A stretch of DNA of 64,000 nt from Bin55 sp963664665 (GTDB lineage Bacteria > Pseudomonadota > Gammaproteobacteria > Pseudomonadales > Azotimanducaceae): positions 186,001 to 250,000 of the forward strand of contig CAXXMH010000008.1 of NCBI GenBank assembly GCA_963664665.2. Direction: 5' to 3'. Shown here in pieces: positions 43,555 through 53,900 of the stretch; position 1 is the stretch's first letter; every line of letters begins with the position of its first letter. The position numbers were made by a program, and so were the translations under genes. Under the pieces are notes generated by a model. It was not told the DNA's origin, searched no databases, and saw nothing but the letters and a program-made list of their open reading frames with translations.

Positions 43555-45645
43555 CTATTGCGCCTTAATTACTTCCGCGATGGCGTCCGATACCTCGGCA
43601 TACTCGGCAAACTCCATCGTGAACGTTGCACGTCCTTGTGATGATGATCTCAGGTCCGTCGCGTAACCGAACATCTCGCCGAGTGGGACCTTTGCGCGCA
43701 CAATCTTGCCAGCAAAGCTCTCATCCATACCTTCGATCATGCCACGTCGTCGATTCAAGTCACCAACCACCGCGCCCATATAGTCTTCGGAGGTAACGAC
43801 TTCAACCGACATGACCGGTTCTAACAGCACCGGATCAGCTTTCGCGGCGCCATCACGCAGCGCTGTTGAGCCGGCAATTTTAAAAGCGACTTCGCTCGAA
43901 TCCACGTCGTGATATGAACCGTCATAGAGCGTTGCCTTGACATTTATCAACGGGAATCCGGCAATCACCCCATTGTCCATCTGTTCGCGAATTCCTCGAT
44001 CAACCGCAGGGATGTATTCACGCGGCACCACGCCGCCTACGATTTCGTCGACGAACTCGTACGTTCCTTCACTATCTACAAGCGGCTCGAGACGCACGAA
44101 CACATGACCATACTGGCCACGACCACCGGACTGGCGTACGAATTTGGCCTCGGAATCGACGGCTTTTCGAATAGTCTCGCGATACGCAACCTGTGGTTTT
44201 CCGATATTCGCTTCGACGCTAAATTCGCGTCTCATCCGATCGACGATGATGTCAAGATGCAGTTCGCCCATACCGGCGATGATCGTCTGTCCCGATTCAG
44301 CATCCGTTGAGACGCGAAACGAAGGATCCTCTTGTGCCAACTTAGAAAGCGCGATCGACATCTTGTCCTGATCGGCCACGGACTTCGGTTCAACCGCCAC
44401 GTGTATGACAGGTTCAGGAAAATCCATCCGTTCGAGTTGTACGAAATTCCTTTCGTCACAGAACGTATCACCGGTGGTCACATCCTTTAGACCAATAGCG
44501 GCAGCGATATCGCCAGCGCGAACCTCATTGATCTCGTTACGTTCGTTAGAGTGCATCTGCACCATGCGCCCAATTCGTTCACGTTTTTCACGAACCGAAT
44601 TGAAGATGCGATCACCGGTACGCAAGACACCTGAATAGACACGGAAAAACGAAAGTGTGCCTACGTATGGATCGGTCGCAATCTTGAACGCGAGCGCTGA
44701 AAAAGGTTCGTCGTCGTCGGATTGACGTTGCGTAGTCTGCCCATCGCGCATCGTACCCTCAATCGCTTTGACCTCGGTCGGTGCGGGTAGATAGTCAATC
44801 ACCGCGTCCAACACCGGTTGTACACCTTTGTTCTTAAATGCGGAACCGCAAAGCGCAGGCACTATCTCATTCCCGATGGTACGTTCGCGTAAGCCTGATT
44901 TAATCTCTTCGCTTGTTAGTTCGATACCTTCAAGGTATTTTTCTGTAAGTTCTTCATTGGCGTCGGCTGCTTCTTCGACAAGGCGCTCTCGCATTGCTTC
45001 AGCATCCGCTTGCAATTCCTCTGGGATGCTGGTTCTTGTCACGGATAAGCCTTGATCTTCCTCGTTGAAATACAGAGCCTGCATTTCGAGCAGATCAACA
45101 ACACCTTTAAATGTTTCCTCCGCGCCGATTGCGAGTTGGACGGGAACGGGTTTCGCCCCAAGTCGGCTTTCGATCTGCTGAACGACACGATCGAAATCGG
45201 CACCCGCGCGATCCATCTTGTTGACGAACACGATGCGGGGTACTTCGTAACGGTCAGCCTGGCGCCACACCGTTTCGGATTGAGGTTCGACACCGGCAGC
45301 GCCACAAAACACAACGACTGCGCCATCGAGTACTCGTAGACTGCGCTCAACTTCGATCGTAAAGTCCACGTGACCTGGCGTGTCGATGATGTTGACGCGA
45401 TGTTCCGGAAACTGTTGGTCCGTACCACGCCAGAAGCAAGTCGTCGCGGCTGATGTGATCGTGATGCCGCGCTCTTGTTCCTGTTCCATCCAGTCCATGA
45501 CGGCCGCCCCGTCGTGAACTTCGCCAATCTTGTACGAAATACCGGCATAGAACAAGACACGCTCCGTAGTCGTGGTTTTACCCGCGTCTACGTGCGCGAC
45601 AATACCGATATTTCTGTAGCGGCCTATTGGCGTGCTACGAGGCAT
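43555..45645 (-). CDS. fusA: Elongation factor G
   Basis: 696 residues (E. coli 704). GTPase motifs AHVDAGKTTTTERVLFY, DTPGHVDFT and NKMDRAGADF; domains II-V follow to KSLREMFGYATDLRS-type C-terminal (here GEMFGYATDLRSSSQGRATF). Drives translocation. Lies between rpsG and tuf in the str gene order. Confidence 0.98.
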   Translation of the reverse strand: MPRSTPIGRYRNIGIVAHVDAGKTTTTERVLFYAGISYKIGEVHDGAAVMDWMEQEQERGITITSAATTCFWRGTDQQFPEHRVNIIDTPGHVDFTIEVERSLRVLDGAVVVFCGAAGVEPQSETVWRQADRYEVPRIVFVNKMDRAGADFDRVVQQIESRLGAKPVPVQLAIGAEETFKGVVDLLEMQALYFNEEDQGLSVTRTSIPEELQADAEAMRERLVEEAADANEELTEKYLEGIELTSEEIKSGLRERTIGNEIVPALCGSAFKNKGVQPVLDAVIDYLPAPTEVKAIEGTMRDGQTTQRQSDDDEPFSALAFKIATDPYVGTLSFFRVYSGVLRTGDRIFNSVREKRERIGRMVQMHSNERNEINEVRAGDIAAAIGLKDVTTGDTFCDERNFVQLERMDFPEPVIHVAVEPKSVADQDKMSIALSKLAQEDPSFRVSTDAESGQTIIAGMGELHLDIIVDRMRREFSVEANIGKPQVAYRETIRKAVDSEAKFVRQSGGRGQYGHVFVRLEPLVDSEGTYEFVDEIVGGVVPREYIPAVDRGIREQMDNGVIAGFPLINVKATLYDGSYHDVDSSEVAFKIAGSTALRDGAAKADPVLLEPVMSVEVVTSEDYMGAVVGDLNRRRGMIEGMDESFAGKIVRAKVPLGEMFGYATDLRSSSQGRATFTMEFAEYAEVSDAIAEVIKAQ

Positions 45646-45725
45646 CTTTGCTCCGAATGAGTTTGTGAGATTAAGGTTTTAAGGTACGAACGGTGTCAGA
45701 ATGTCGTAAGTGCTAACAAGTCGGT

Positions 45726-46202
45726 TCAGTACCTGAAATGAGCGAAGGCGCGGTTCGCCTCCGCCATGCGGTGGGTGTCATCCCGTTTTTTAATTGACGC
45801 GGAATTCGCACTGTTCGCCGCGGCATCCGCAAGCTCACTCGCAAGGCGCGCGTCCATCGACTTCTCGCTGCGCTTGCGCGCGTTTTCTACCAACCAACGC
45901 ATTGCCAAAGCTTCGCGGCGCGAAGGACGCACTTCGATGGGTACCTGATAGGTGGCACCACCCACCCGACGTGATTTGACCTCCGTCGCGGGGGACACGT
46001 TCTCTAGCGCTTTCAAGAAGATATCAACCGGATCGGTCTTCTGTCGCGTCTCGATGATCGATAACGCGCCATAAACAATCCGCTCGGCAACTGCCTTCTT
46101 ACCGCTTTCCATCACATGATTGATGAACTTGGCAAGCGTCTCATTGTGGTATTTAGGATCCGGAAGGATGACTCGCTTCTCGGCTCGTCTGCGTCGTGAC
46201 AT
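45726..46202 (-). CDS. rpsG: 30S ribosomal protein S7
   Basis: 158 residues (E. coli 156 in many strains). SRRRRAEKRVILPDPKYHNETLAKFINHVMESGKK and the C-terminal RKRSEKSMDARLASELADAAANS. Assembly initiator of the 30S head and translational repressor of the str operon in E. coli. Confidence 0.97.
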   Translation of the reverse strand: MSRRRRAEKRVILPDPKYHNETLAKFINHVMESGKKAVAERIVYGALSIIETRQKTDPVDIFLKALENVSPATEVKSRRVGGATYQVPIEVRPSRREALAMRWLVENARKRSEKSMDARLASELADAAANSANSASIKKRDDTHRMAEANRAFAHFRY

Positions 46203-46211
46203 GGCTTTCCG

Positions 46212-46583
46212 TTACCTCGGCTTCTTAGAACCGTACTTCGAACGCCCTTGCTTGCGTTCCTCGACGCCGGCAAGATCGCCAACGCCACGCACCGTGTGGT
46301 AACGCACGCCCGGCAAATCCTTCACGCGGCCACCTCGAATGAGCACAGAGGAGTGTTCCTGCAAGTTATGGCCTTCACCACCAATGTAGGAATTTACCTC
46401 GTACCCATTGTTGAGCCGAACGCGACACACCTTGCGCATCGCCGAATTGGGTTTCCGCGGCGTCGTTGTATACACGCGCATGCAGACGCCCCGCTTCTGC
46501 GGTGCCGCTTCTAACGCGGGAACCTTGCTCTTGGTTTGCTTGCGCTTTCGCGGTTTACGAACCAGCTGATTAATGGTTGCCAA
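46212..46583 (-). CDS. rpsL: 30S ribosomal protein S12 with natural K43R
   Basis: 123 residues (E. coli 124). MATINQLVRKPRKRKQTKSK start, GGRVKDLPGVRYHTVRG with the Asp that is methylthiolated in relatives. At the streptomycin position the sequence reads TTPRKPNS, so residue 43 is Arg (codon CGG) where E. coli has Lys. The rest of the decoding-centre loop is normal. Confidence 0.97.
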   Translation of the reverse strand: MATINQLVRKPRKRKQTKSKVPALEAAPQKRGVCMRVYTTTPRKPNSAMRKVCRVRLNNGYEVNSYIGGEGHNLQEHSSVLIRGGRVKDLPGVRYHTVRGVGDLAGVEERKQGRSKYGSKKPR

Positions 46584-46610
46584 GCGTCAACTCCAACATT
46601 GAATATGTTC

Positions 46611-46648
46611 GCGTAACGCGCAACGAGCAGTCGCTCGCTGTATTACGC
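46611..46648 (-). promoter_or_regulatory. Hairpin between rpoC and rpsL
   Basis: Nested inverted repeats GCGTAA/TTACGC around CGAGC/GCTCG (4-nt loop) in the 98-nt gap. No T-run follows, so it may be a processing or pausing element rather than a terminator. Confidence 0.45.
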
Positions 46649-46681
46649 GGTGCGCAATTCTAGTAACTGGACTCGTCGGAT

Positions 46682-49600
46682 TCAACTCGCGTCACCTGTC
46701 TCAAGTGTCTCGAGTTTCTGTTCCGTTTCATCCTCCGCTAGTCCTTCGCGAATGTGCTCGTCGATGATCTTCCGCGCTTCGCGCTCCTGCTTCATCTTGC
46801 GTTGGTGTGCCAAGCCGGTACCGGCAGGAATTAAGCGACCCACAATCACGTTTTCCTTCAACCCGCGGAGCATGTCCTTACGACTGTTCACTGCAGCGTC
46901 GGTCAGAATCTTCGTGGTTTCTTGGAAGGATGCCGCGGAAATGAACGAATCCGTTGCAAGCGACCCTCGGGTAATACCGAGCAATACTCGATCAAACTGA
47001 GCGGGTTGCTTGCCTTCCTTCACCAGCTCCTCGTTCGCACTCAAAGCGGACACGTACTCAGCACGCTCGCCTTTCACAAACTCGGAATCTCCGGCGTCCG
47101 TGATATCAACCTTTCTGAGCATCTGTCGAATGATGATCTCGATGTGCTTATCGTTCAGCAAAACGCCCTGTGCTTGAAATACTTCCTGGATGTTGTCCAC
47201 GATGTACTCACGCAATGCGCCGATGCCTCGATAGCGCAAGATGTCCTTTGGATCAAGCACACCGTCGCACACCACGTCACCGCGCTGAATTTTCTCACCG
47301 GGGTACACCTCGATTTGACGTGTCTTCGGGATCAATTTCTCGTGAACGGTACCGTCTTCTCTGGTAATCACCAAGCGGTGCTTCGTCATGGTTTCGGTAC
47401 CGAAACTCACATCACCAGAGGCTTCTGCAAGAATTGCGCCACCTTTGCGTTGACGCGCTTCGAAAAGGTCAACCACTCGCGGCAGACCTCCGACGATATC
47501 CGTCGACATGCGTACCGCAGTCGTCGGCACAGTCGCTACCGTCGAACCTTCACGCACCTCTTCACCATCTTGCACGTCAATCGACGCACCATCACTCAAT
47601 CGGAACGAGTTAATCAAGTTGGTTTCAGTTTTGGCACGCCCTTTACGATACAGTTTTAGTGTCGGACGAAGCTTGCGCAGCTTCCCGGACTCTTCATCGA
47701 TGACTTCCGTACGATCAGATTCCGCAAGGACGGTCGTTGACACGATTCCTGTTAGTTCGTCCGTTACGCGTTCAACGCTTGAACCTTCGACGATATCTTC
47801 GTACTCGATGATTCCCTTCTTCTCGCTGATGATTGGGTGGCTGTGCACATCCCATTCTGCGACCGTTTCACGCACCTCAACATGCTCCTGCTGAGCTGCC
47901 GACGGCGAAAGTTTCGCTCCATACGGAACACGATATCGTTCGCGCTCTCGACCATGCTCATCCGCGATGACGATTTCAGCCGTCCGCGAAACGACGATGG
48001 CTTGGCCATCATCTTGGGTCAGCAACCTCGCGCCGCGTAGACGGACAGTACCCGTGCTCTTCACGATCACGCGGTCATCAACCGATGATCTCGATGCAGC
48101 CCCACCCATGTGGAAAGTTCGCAACGTGAGCTGCGTACCGGGTTCGCCAATGCTCTGAGCAGCAATCACCCCGACCGATTCACCTTCGTTTACCAGGTGG
48201 CCGCGAGCCAAGTCACGACCATAGCAATGCGCACATACGCCGTAGCGGGTTTCGCATGTAATCGGTGATCTAACCCAAATCTCATCGACATTTTCGATCA
48301 GTTCGTCATGGCTTTCGGTAATCAACGTGTTGGCATCAAGCACAACCTTTTCCGTGACCGGATCCACAACCGGAGCTGACGTCATCCGTCCCAAGACACG
48401 CTTGAACACGGACAAGGAAACATCACCTTCCTTCTTGTTGATCAACGCCGTCACGCGTAGCCCTTCGCTCGTGCCGCAGTCAGATTCCGTAATGACCAAG
48501 TCTTGGGAGATGTCCACCAAACGACGGGTTAGGTAGCCAGCATTCGCGGTCTTCAATGCTGTATCCGACAGCCCTTTTCGGGCACCGTGGGTCGAGATGA
48601 AGTATTCATTCACGGTCAGACCTTCACGGAAATTCGCGATGATCGGCGTTTCGATAATCGTGCCATCCGGACGCGACAAGCAACCACGCATGCCGGCCAC
48701 CTGCCGAATCTGTTCTGGTGATCCTCGTGCCGACGAGTCACAATAGATGAACACCGAATTGAATGAGTGTTGTTTCTCTTCTTCGCCATCGCGATTCTCA
48801 ACCGTGATGGTCTCCAACCCATCCATCATGTCTTTCTTGACTTGCGTCTCCGCTGCCGTCCAAGCGTCGACGATTTTGTTGTAGCGCTCGTTTTCCGAGA
48901 CTAGCATCGCCATCGCCTGTTGCTCAATCGTCTGGACTTCCTGAAGCGACTCGTCGATGATCTTCGCTTTACTATCAGGGATGACGAAGTCTTCAATACA
49001 AATCGAACAACCTGAAATCGTGGAGTAGTGGAAACCGGTGTACATCAACTGGTCAGCAAATACCACGGTTTCTTTTAAGCCAACTCGCCGATAACAGACA
49101 TTGACCAGGTTAGAAATCCCGCCTCGATTAAGTACCCGGTTAACAAGGTCGAAACTCATCGGTGCCGGGAGCAGGTCACGCAGTAGCGTCCGACCAACTG
49201 TGGTATCAACCGTATGGGTGTACGGCGTACCATCCGCCTCGTAATCGTCAATCCGCACCTTGATTTTGGCGTGGAGATCCACAACCTTCGATTGGTAGGC
49301 GCGTTGGACTTCCGCAACATCCCGGAAGATCGAACCTTCGCCTTGCACATTGACCTTCTCTAGCGTCATGTAATAGAGCCCCAAGACAACGTCCTGGTTT
49401 GGCACGATGATCGGTTCACCGTTCGCTGGTGACAGGATGTTGTTAGTTGACATCATCAACGCGCGGCACTCCAACTGAGCTTCAAGCGTCAGCGGTACGT
49501 GCACGGCCATTTGGTCACCGTCAAAGTCAGCGTTGAAAGCAACGCACACCAATGGGTGTAGTTGGATCGCCTTCCCTTCGATCAACACCGGTTCGAATGC

Positions 49601-50971
49601 TTGTACGCTTAAACGGTGCAACGTCGGCGCACGATTCAACAATACCGGGTGCTCACGAATCACATCGTCGAGAATGTCCCAAACTTCAGGCGTCTCGTTC
49701 TCAACCTGAGTCTTCGCTTGACGAATCGTCATTTCGGCAGGATTCCGCCGCATGATCTCGCCAAATATGAACGGCTTGAATAGCTCCAATGCCATCTTCT
49801 TGGGTAAACCGCATTGGTGCAATTTGAGCGTCGGACCCACGACGATAACAGAACGTCCTGAGTAGTCAACGCGTTTGCCAAGTAGGTTCTGGCGGAATCG
49901 ACCTTGCTTGCCTTGAATCATGGCCGACAATGACTTGAGCGGGTTCTTATTGCGACCCACAACTGCACGACCGCGTCGACCATTGTCAAGCAATGCGTCG
50001 ATCGACTCTTGCAACATCCGCTTCTCGTTGCGCTGGATGATTTCCGGCGCACTCTGCTCAATCAGTCGGTTCAACCGATTGTTGCGATTAATAACGCGGC
50101 GATATAGATCGTTCAAGTCCGAAGTTGCGAACTGACCGCCTTCCAACGGCACCAACGGGCGCAGTTCTGGAGGCAACACCGGAAGTGTCCGCAGGATCAT
50201 CCAGTTTGGTTTGTTGTTCGTCTTGATGAACGCCTCAATCAACTTGAGCCGCTTGGTGATCTTCTTGCTCTTTGCTTCCGATCGTGTGGCGTCAAGTTCC
50301 TCGCGAAGTACTTCGGCTTCGTACTCAAGGTCCATGTCTTCGAGAATGCGCTCGATTGCGGACGCGCCCATCTCCACCTCAAGGACGTCGTCGCCATGCA
50401 GCTCTTGCGCCGCTTCGAGTTCTTCCTGAGTGAGCACAGCGCCTATCTTGACGTCTTCGGGAACATCACTCTCGACCACGATGAACGAATCGAAATAGAG
50501 CACCCGTTCTAGGTGCTTGACCGTAATGTCGAGTAGCGTCGCGATACGCGAAGGCATCGATTTGAAGAACCAAATATGTGCGACTGGGCATGCCAATTCG
50601 ATGTGCCCCATGCGTTCACGGCGGACCTTACTCGTCGTAACTTCGACGCCGCACTTTTCACATACCACACCCTTGTGTTTCTGACGCTTGTACTTGCCAC
50701 ACAAGCACTCAAAATCCTTGATTGGACCAAAGATCTTCGCGCAGAACAGTCCATCACGTTCTGGCTTAAGCGTGCGATAGTTGATGGTTTCTGGTTTTTT
50801 GACTTCACCATGCGACCAGCTTCGAATCATCTCGGGAGACGCGAGACTGATCTGCAGCATATTGAAGTCATCTTCACTCTGCGGCGAACGACCAGGAGGC
50901 GGCGCGAACATCGAACTAACTCGTGGTCGAGTGAATCCTGGCGCAGTTGGATTGAACGTAGTTGCTACCAT
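46682..50971 (-). CDS. rpoC: RNA polymerase beta' subunit
   Basis: 1429 residues (E. coli 1407). The start ATG at 50971 has a GGAGGAG Shine-Dalgarno; longer frames overlap rpoB. Zinc site CLCGKYKRQKHKGVVCEKCG, active-site NADFDGDQM, bridge/trigger-helix region around RTFHMGGAA, and second zinc cluster CGTSEGL...CAHCYGRD. Fourteen nt after rpoB. Confidence 0.97.
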   Translation of the reverse strand: MVATTFNPTAPGFTRPRVSSMFAPPPGRSPQSEDDFNMLQISLASPEMIRSWSHGEVKKPETINYRTLKPERDGLFCAKIFGPIKDFECLCGKYKRQKHKGVVCEKCGVEVTTSKVRRERMGHIELACPVAHIWFFKSMPSRIATLLDITVKHLERVLYFDSFIVVESDVPEDVKIGAVLTQEELEAAQELHGDDVLEVEMGASAIERILEDMDLEYEAEVLREELDATRSEAKSKKITKRLKLIEAFIKTNNKPNWMILRTLPVLPPELRPLVPLEGGQFATSDLNDLYRRVINRNNRLNRLIEQSAPEIIQRNEKRMLQESIDALLDNGRRGRAVVGRNKNPLKSLSAMIQGKQGRFRQNLLGKRVDYSGRSVIVVGPTLKLHQCGLPKKMALELFKPFIFGEIMRRNPAEMTIRQAKTQVENETPEVWDILDDVIREHPVLLNRAPTLHRLSVQAFEPVLIEGKAIQLHPLVCVAFNADFDGDQMAVHVPLTLEAQLECRALMMSTNNILSPANGEPIIVPNQDVVLGLYYMTLEKVNVQGEGSIFRDVAEVQRAYQSKVVDLHAKIKVRIDDYEADGTPYTHTVDTTVGRTLLRDLLPAPMSFDLVNRVLNRGGISNLVNVCYRRVGLKETVVFADQLMYTGFHYSTISGCSICIEDFVIPDSKAKIIDESLQEVQTIEQQAMAMLVSENERYNKIVDAWTAAETQVKKDMMDGLETITVENRDGEEEKQHSFNSVFIYCDSSARGSPEQIRQVAGMRGCLSRPDGTIIETPIIANFREGLTVNEYFISTHGARKGLSDTALKTANAGYLTRRLVDISQDLVITESDCGTSEGLRVTALINKKEGDVSLSVFKRVLGRMTSAPVVDPVTEKVVLDANTLITESHDELIENVDEIWVRSPITCETRYGVCAHCYGRDLARGHLVNEGESVGVIAAQSIGEPGTQLTLRTFHMGGAASRSSVDDRVIVKSTGTVRLRGARLLTQDDGQAIVVSRTAEIVIADEHGRERERYRVPYGAKLSPSAAQQEHVEVRETVAEWDVHSHPIISEKKGIIEYEDIVEGSSVERVTDELTGIVSTTVLAESDRTEVIDEESGKLRKLRPTLKLYRKGRAKTETNLINSFRLSDGASIDVQDGEEVREGSTVATVPTTAVRMSTDIVGGLPRVVDLFEARQRKGGAILAEASGDVSFGTETMTKHRLVITREDGTVHEKLIPKTRQIEVYPGEKIQRGDVVCDGVLDPKDILRYRGIGALREYIVDNIQEVFQAQGVLLNDKHIEIIIRQMLRKVDITDAGDSEFVKGERAEYVSALSANEELVKEGKQPAQFDRVLLGITRGSLATDSFISAASFQETTKILTDAAVNSRKDMLRGLKENVIVGRLIPAGTGLAHQRKMKQEREARKIIDEHIREGLAEDETEQKLETLETGDAS

Positions 50972-50984
50972 GACTTTCTCCTCC

Positions 50985-53900
50985 TTAAACGTCCGTGCCG
51001 AAATCAACGTCCAGCGCCAATGACCGGATTTCCTTCCGGATGACGTTGAATGATTCCGGTATGTTTGGCTTCATGCCGTAATTGCCGTTCACAATGTCCT
51101 GATACATCCGACCGCGTCCTTCAACGTCGTCCGACTTGACCGTCAACATTTCCTGCAATGCGTAGGCCGCACCGTAAGCTTCGAGTGCCCACACTTCCAT
51201 TTCACCGAAGCGTTGACCGCCAAACTGTGCCTTACCACCAAGTGGTTGCTGCGTCACCATACTGTACGAACCGGTTGAACGTGCATGCATCTTGTCGTCA
51301 ACCAAATGATTGAGCTTCAACAGATAGAGATAGCCCAATGTGACCGGACGATCGAATGCATCGCCTGTTCGACCGTCATAAAGCGTGGTTTGACCCGATG
51401 TCGGTAACCCGGCTAGTTCCAACATCGCTTTGATGTCAACTTCGCGCGCGCCATCAAAAACTGGCGTCGCTACGGGAACGCCATTACGCAAGTTACCGGC
51501 CAGCTCGATCACTTCCTTGTCGTTCAAACTAGCCACATCCACCGGTTTATCCCCGACGGTGTTGTACGCCTTATCAAGATAAGCGCGAACTTCCTCGACA
51601 GCCTTGCGCTGGTCGAGCATCTGCCCGATTTGCAATCCGATGCCTTTCGCAGCCCAGCCGATGTGAGCTTCAAGAAGCTGCCCGACATTCATTCGCGACG
51701 GAACGCCTAACGGGTTCAGGACGATATCAACAGGTTCGCCATGTTCATCATACGGCATGTCCTCAACAGGCATGATCACAGAAATCACACCTTTATTACC
51801 ATGCCTGCCAGCCATCTTGTCACCCGCTTGGATACGACGTTTGGTAGCAATGTAAACGTGGACTTCCTTGAGAACACTCGGCCGTAGATCGTCACCACGC
51901 TCGAGCTTCTTGCGCTTGTCCTTAATTTCCTTTTCGTGCTTGACTTCTAGATCGGCCAGGTCCGCTGAAACGCGGTCGAGCACCTTGTTGATCTCGTCGT
52001 CTTCGGTACGTATGCCAAGCCATAAATCTTGATCAAGATCATTTAGATACGCCGCCGTAATGGTGTCGCCTTTGTTCAGATCCGGCGCGATCGTGGCTTT
52101 CAAGCCTTTAAGCATCGTGGCGACACGATCAAACTTCGCGTTCTGGATGATCTCGAGCTGATCAGCCAAGTCTTTTTTGAAGCTGCTCAGTTCTTCGTCT
52201 CGGATCGCTTTCGCGCGGTCGTCTTTCTCAACATCCTCCCGCGTGAATACCTGCACGTCTACGACTGTGCCACTGACACCTTTGGGAAGTCGAAGAGATG
52301 TGTCTTTTACGTCAGAAGCCTTCTCGCCAAAAATGGCGCGCAGCAACTTTTCCTCCGGCGTTAACTGAGTCTCACCTTTCGGTGTGACTTTGCCAACCAG
52401 GATGTCATCGCCTTTGACTTCAGCGCCGATCGTGACGATACCGTTGCCGTCCAACTTCGTTAATGGGGATTCGCCGATGCCTGGGATATCAGCAGTGATC
52501 TCCTCCGGACCCATCTTCGTTTCACGAGCGGTACAGTCGAACTTCTGAATGTGAATCGTCGTGAAGAGATCGTCTTCGACGACTCGTTCGGACACAAGAA
52601 TCGAATCTTCATAGTTGTAACCGTTCCACGGCATGAAGGCGACACGTATGTTGTGACCTAGTGCGAGTTCGCCTAGATCAACCGCAGGCCCATCCGCCAA
52701 GATGTCTCCCGCTTTCACGCGATCATGCAACTTAACCGTCGGCTTTTGATTGATGCACGTGCTATTGTTTGAGCGCGTGAACTTCTGCAACGCGTAAATA
52801 TCAACGTCGTCTTCAATGACGTCTTTTGAACGTGCTGTCGCGCGCACCACAATTCGCGTTCCATCGACCAACTCGACGACGCCATCCCGTTTTGCAATCA
52901 CGCAAACACCGGAATCGCGTGCGATAACTCGTTCCATACCCGTACCCACTAACGGAGCTTCAGGTTTGACATTCGGTACCGCTTGTCGCTGCTGGTTTGA
53001 ACCCATCAAGCCGCGATTAGCTTCCACGTGTTCTAGGAATGGAATTAGTGCTGACGTGATGGAAACAATCTGCTTCGGCGACACGTCCATGTATTGGATG
53101 TTCTCCGGACTCGTCTGTAGAAACTCACCACGGTAACGGCAATTCACTCGCAGTTCTGTAAGTTCGTTGCTTTCGCTCAACAACGCATTCGCCTGCGCTA
53201 TGTAGAACTGTTCTTCCGCGATCGACGATAGATAAACCACCTTATTCGATACTTTACCGTTTCGGACTTCACGATATGGCGTCTCAATAAAACCATATTC
53301 GTTGATCTTTGCGAAGGTCGCCAAACTGTTGATGAGACCAATGTTGCCACCTTCAGGTGTCTCAATTGGGCACACCCGCCCGTAGTGGGTGGGATGCACA
53401 TCGCGTACTTCGAATCCAGCGTTCTCTCGATTGAGACCACCAGGTCCGAGCGCCGAAATCTTGCGCTTGTGCGTCACCTCTGACAACGGGTTGTTGTGTT
53501 CCATGTACTGGGAAAGTTCGTAGGAACCGAAGAATTCGTTGATCGCCGCCGCGATTGGTTTGGCGTTGATCATGTCTTGCGGCATCAGACCGTCTGTTTC
53601 TGCGATTGCTAGACGGTCGCGCACCACGCGCTGGACTCGCATGAGACCAGATCGAAAAGCGGTCTCGGCCGTCTCACCAACTGACCTGACACGTCGGTTG
53701 CTCAGATTGTCAACGTCATCGGTTTCTCGCTGGCCATCCCGCGTCTCTACTAATTTACGTAGAACCTGTACTAGGTCCGCGTGGGTAAGAACCCTTGAAT
53801 TCGGCTTAGGCACTTGGATAGTGATTTCTTCAATGCCTTGTTCATGGAGCTCCTCGATTTCTTCGGTACCGACAAACCGACCTTTTGGATAAAGCGCTTT

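Noticed and set aside
46922..47659. 245-residue frame antisense to rpoC
   Set aside because: A shadow of the rpoC codon pattern; many such frames oppose the ribosomal genes.
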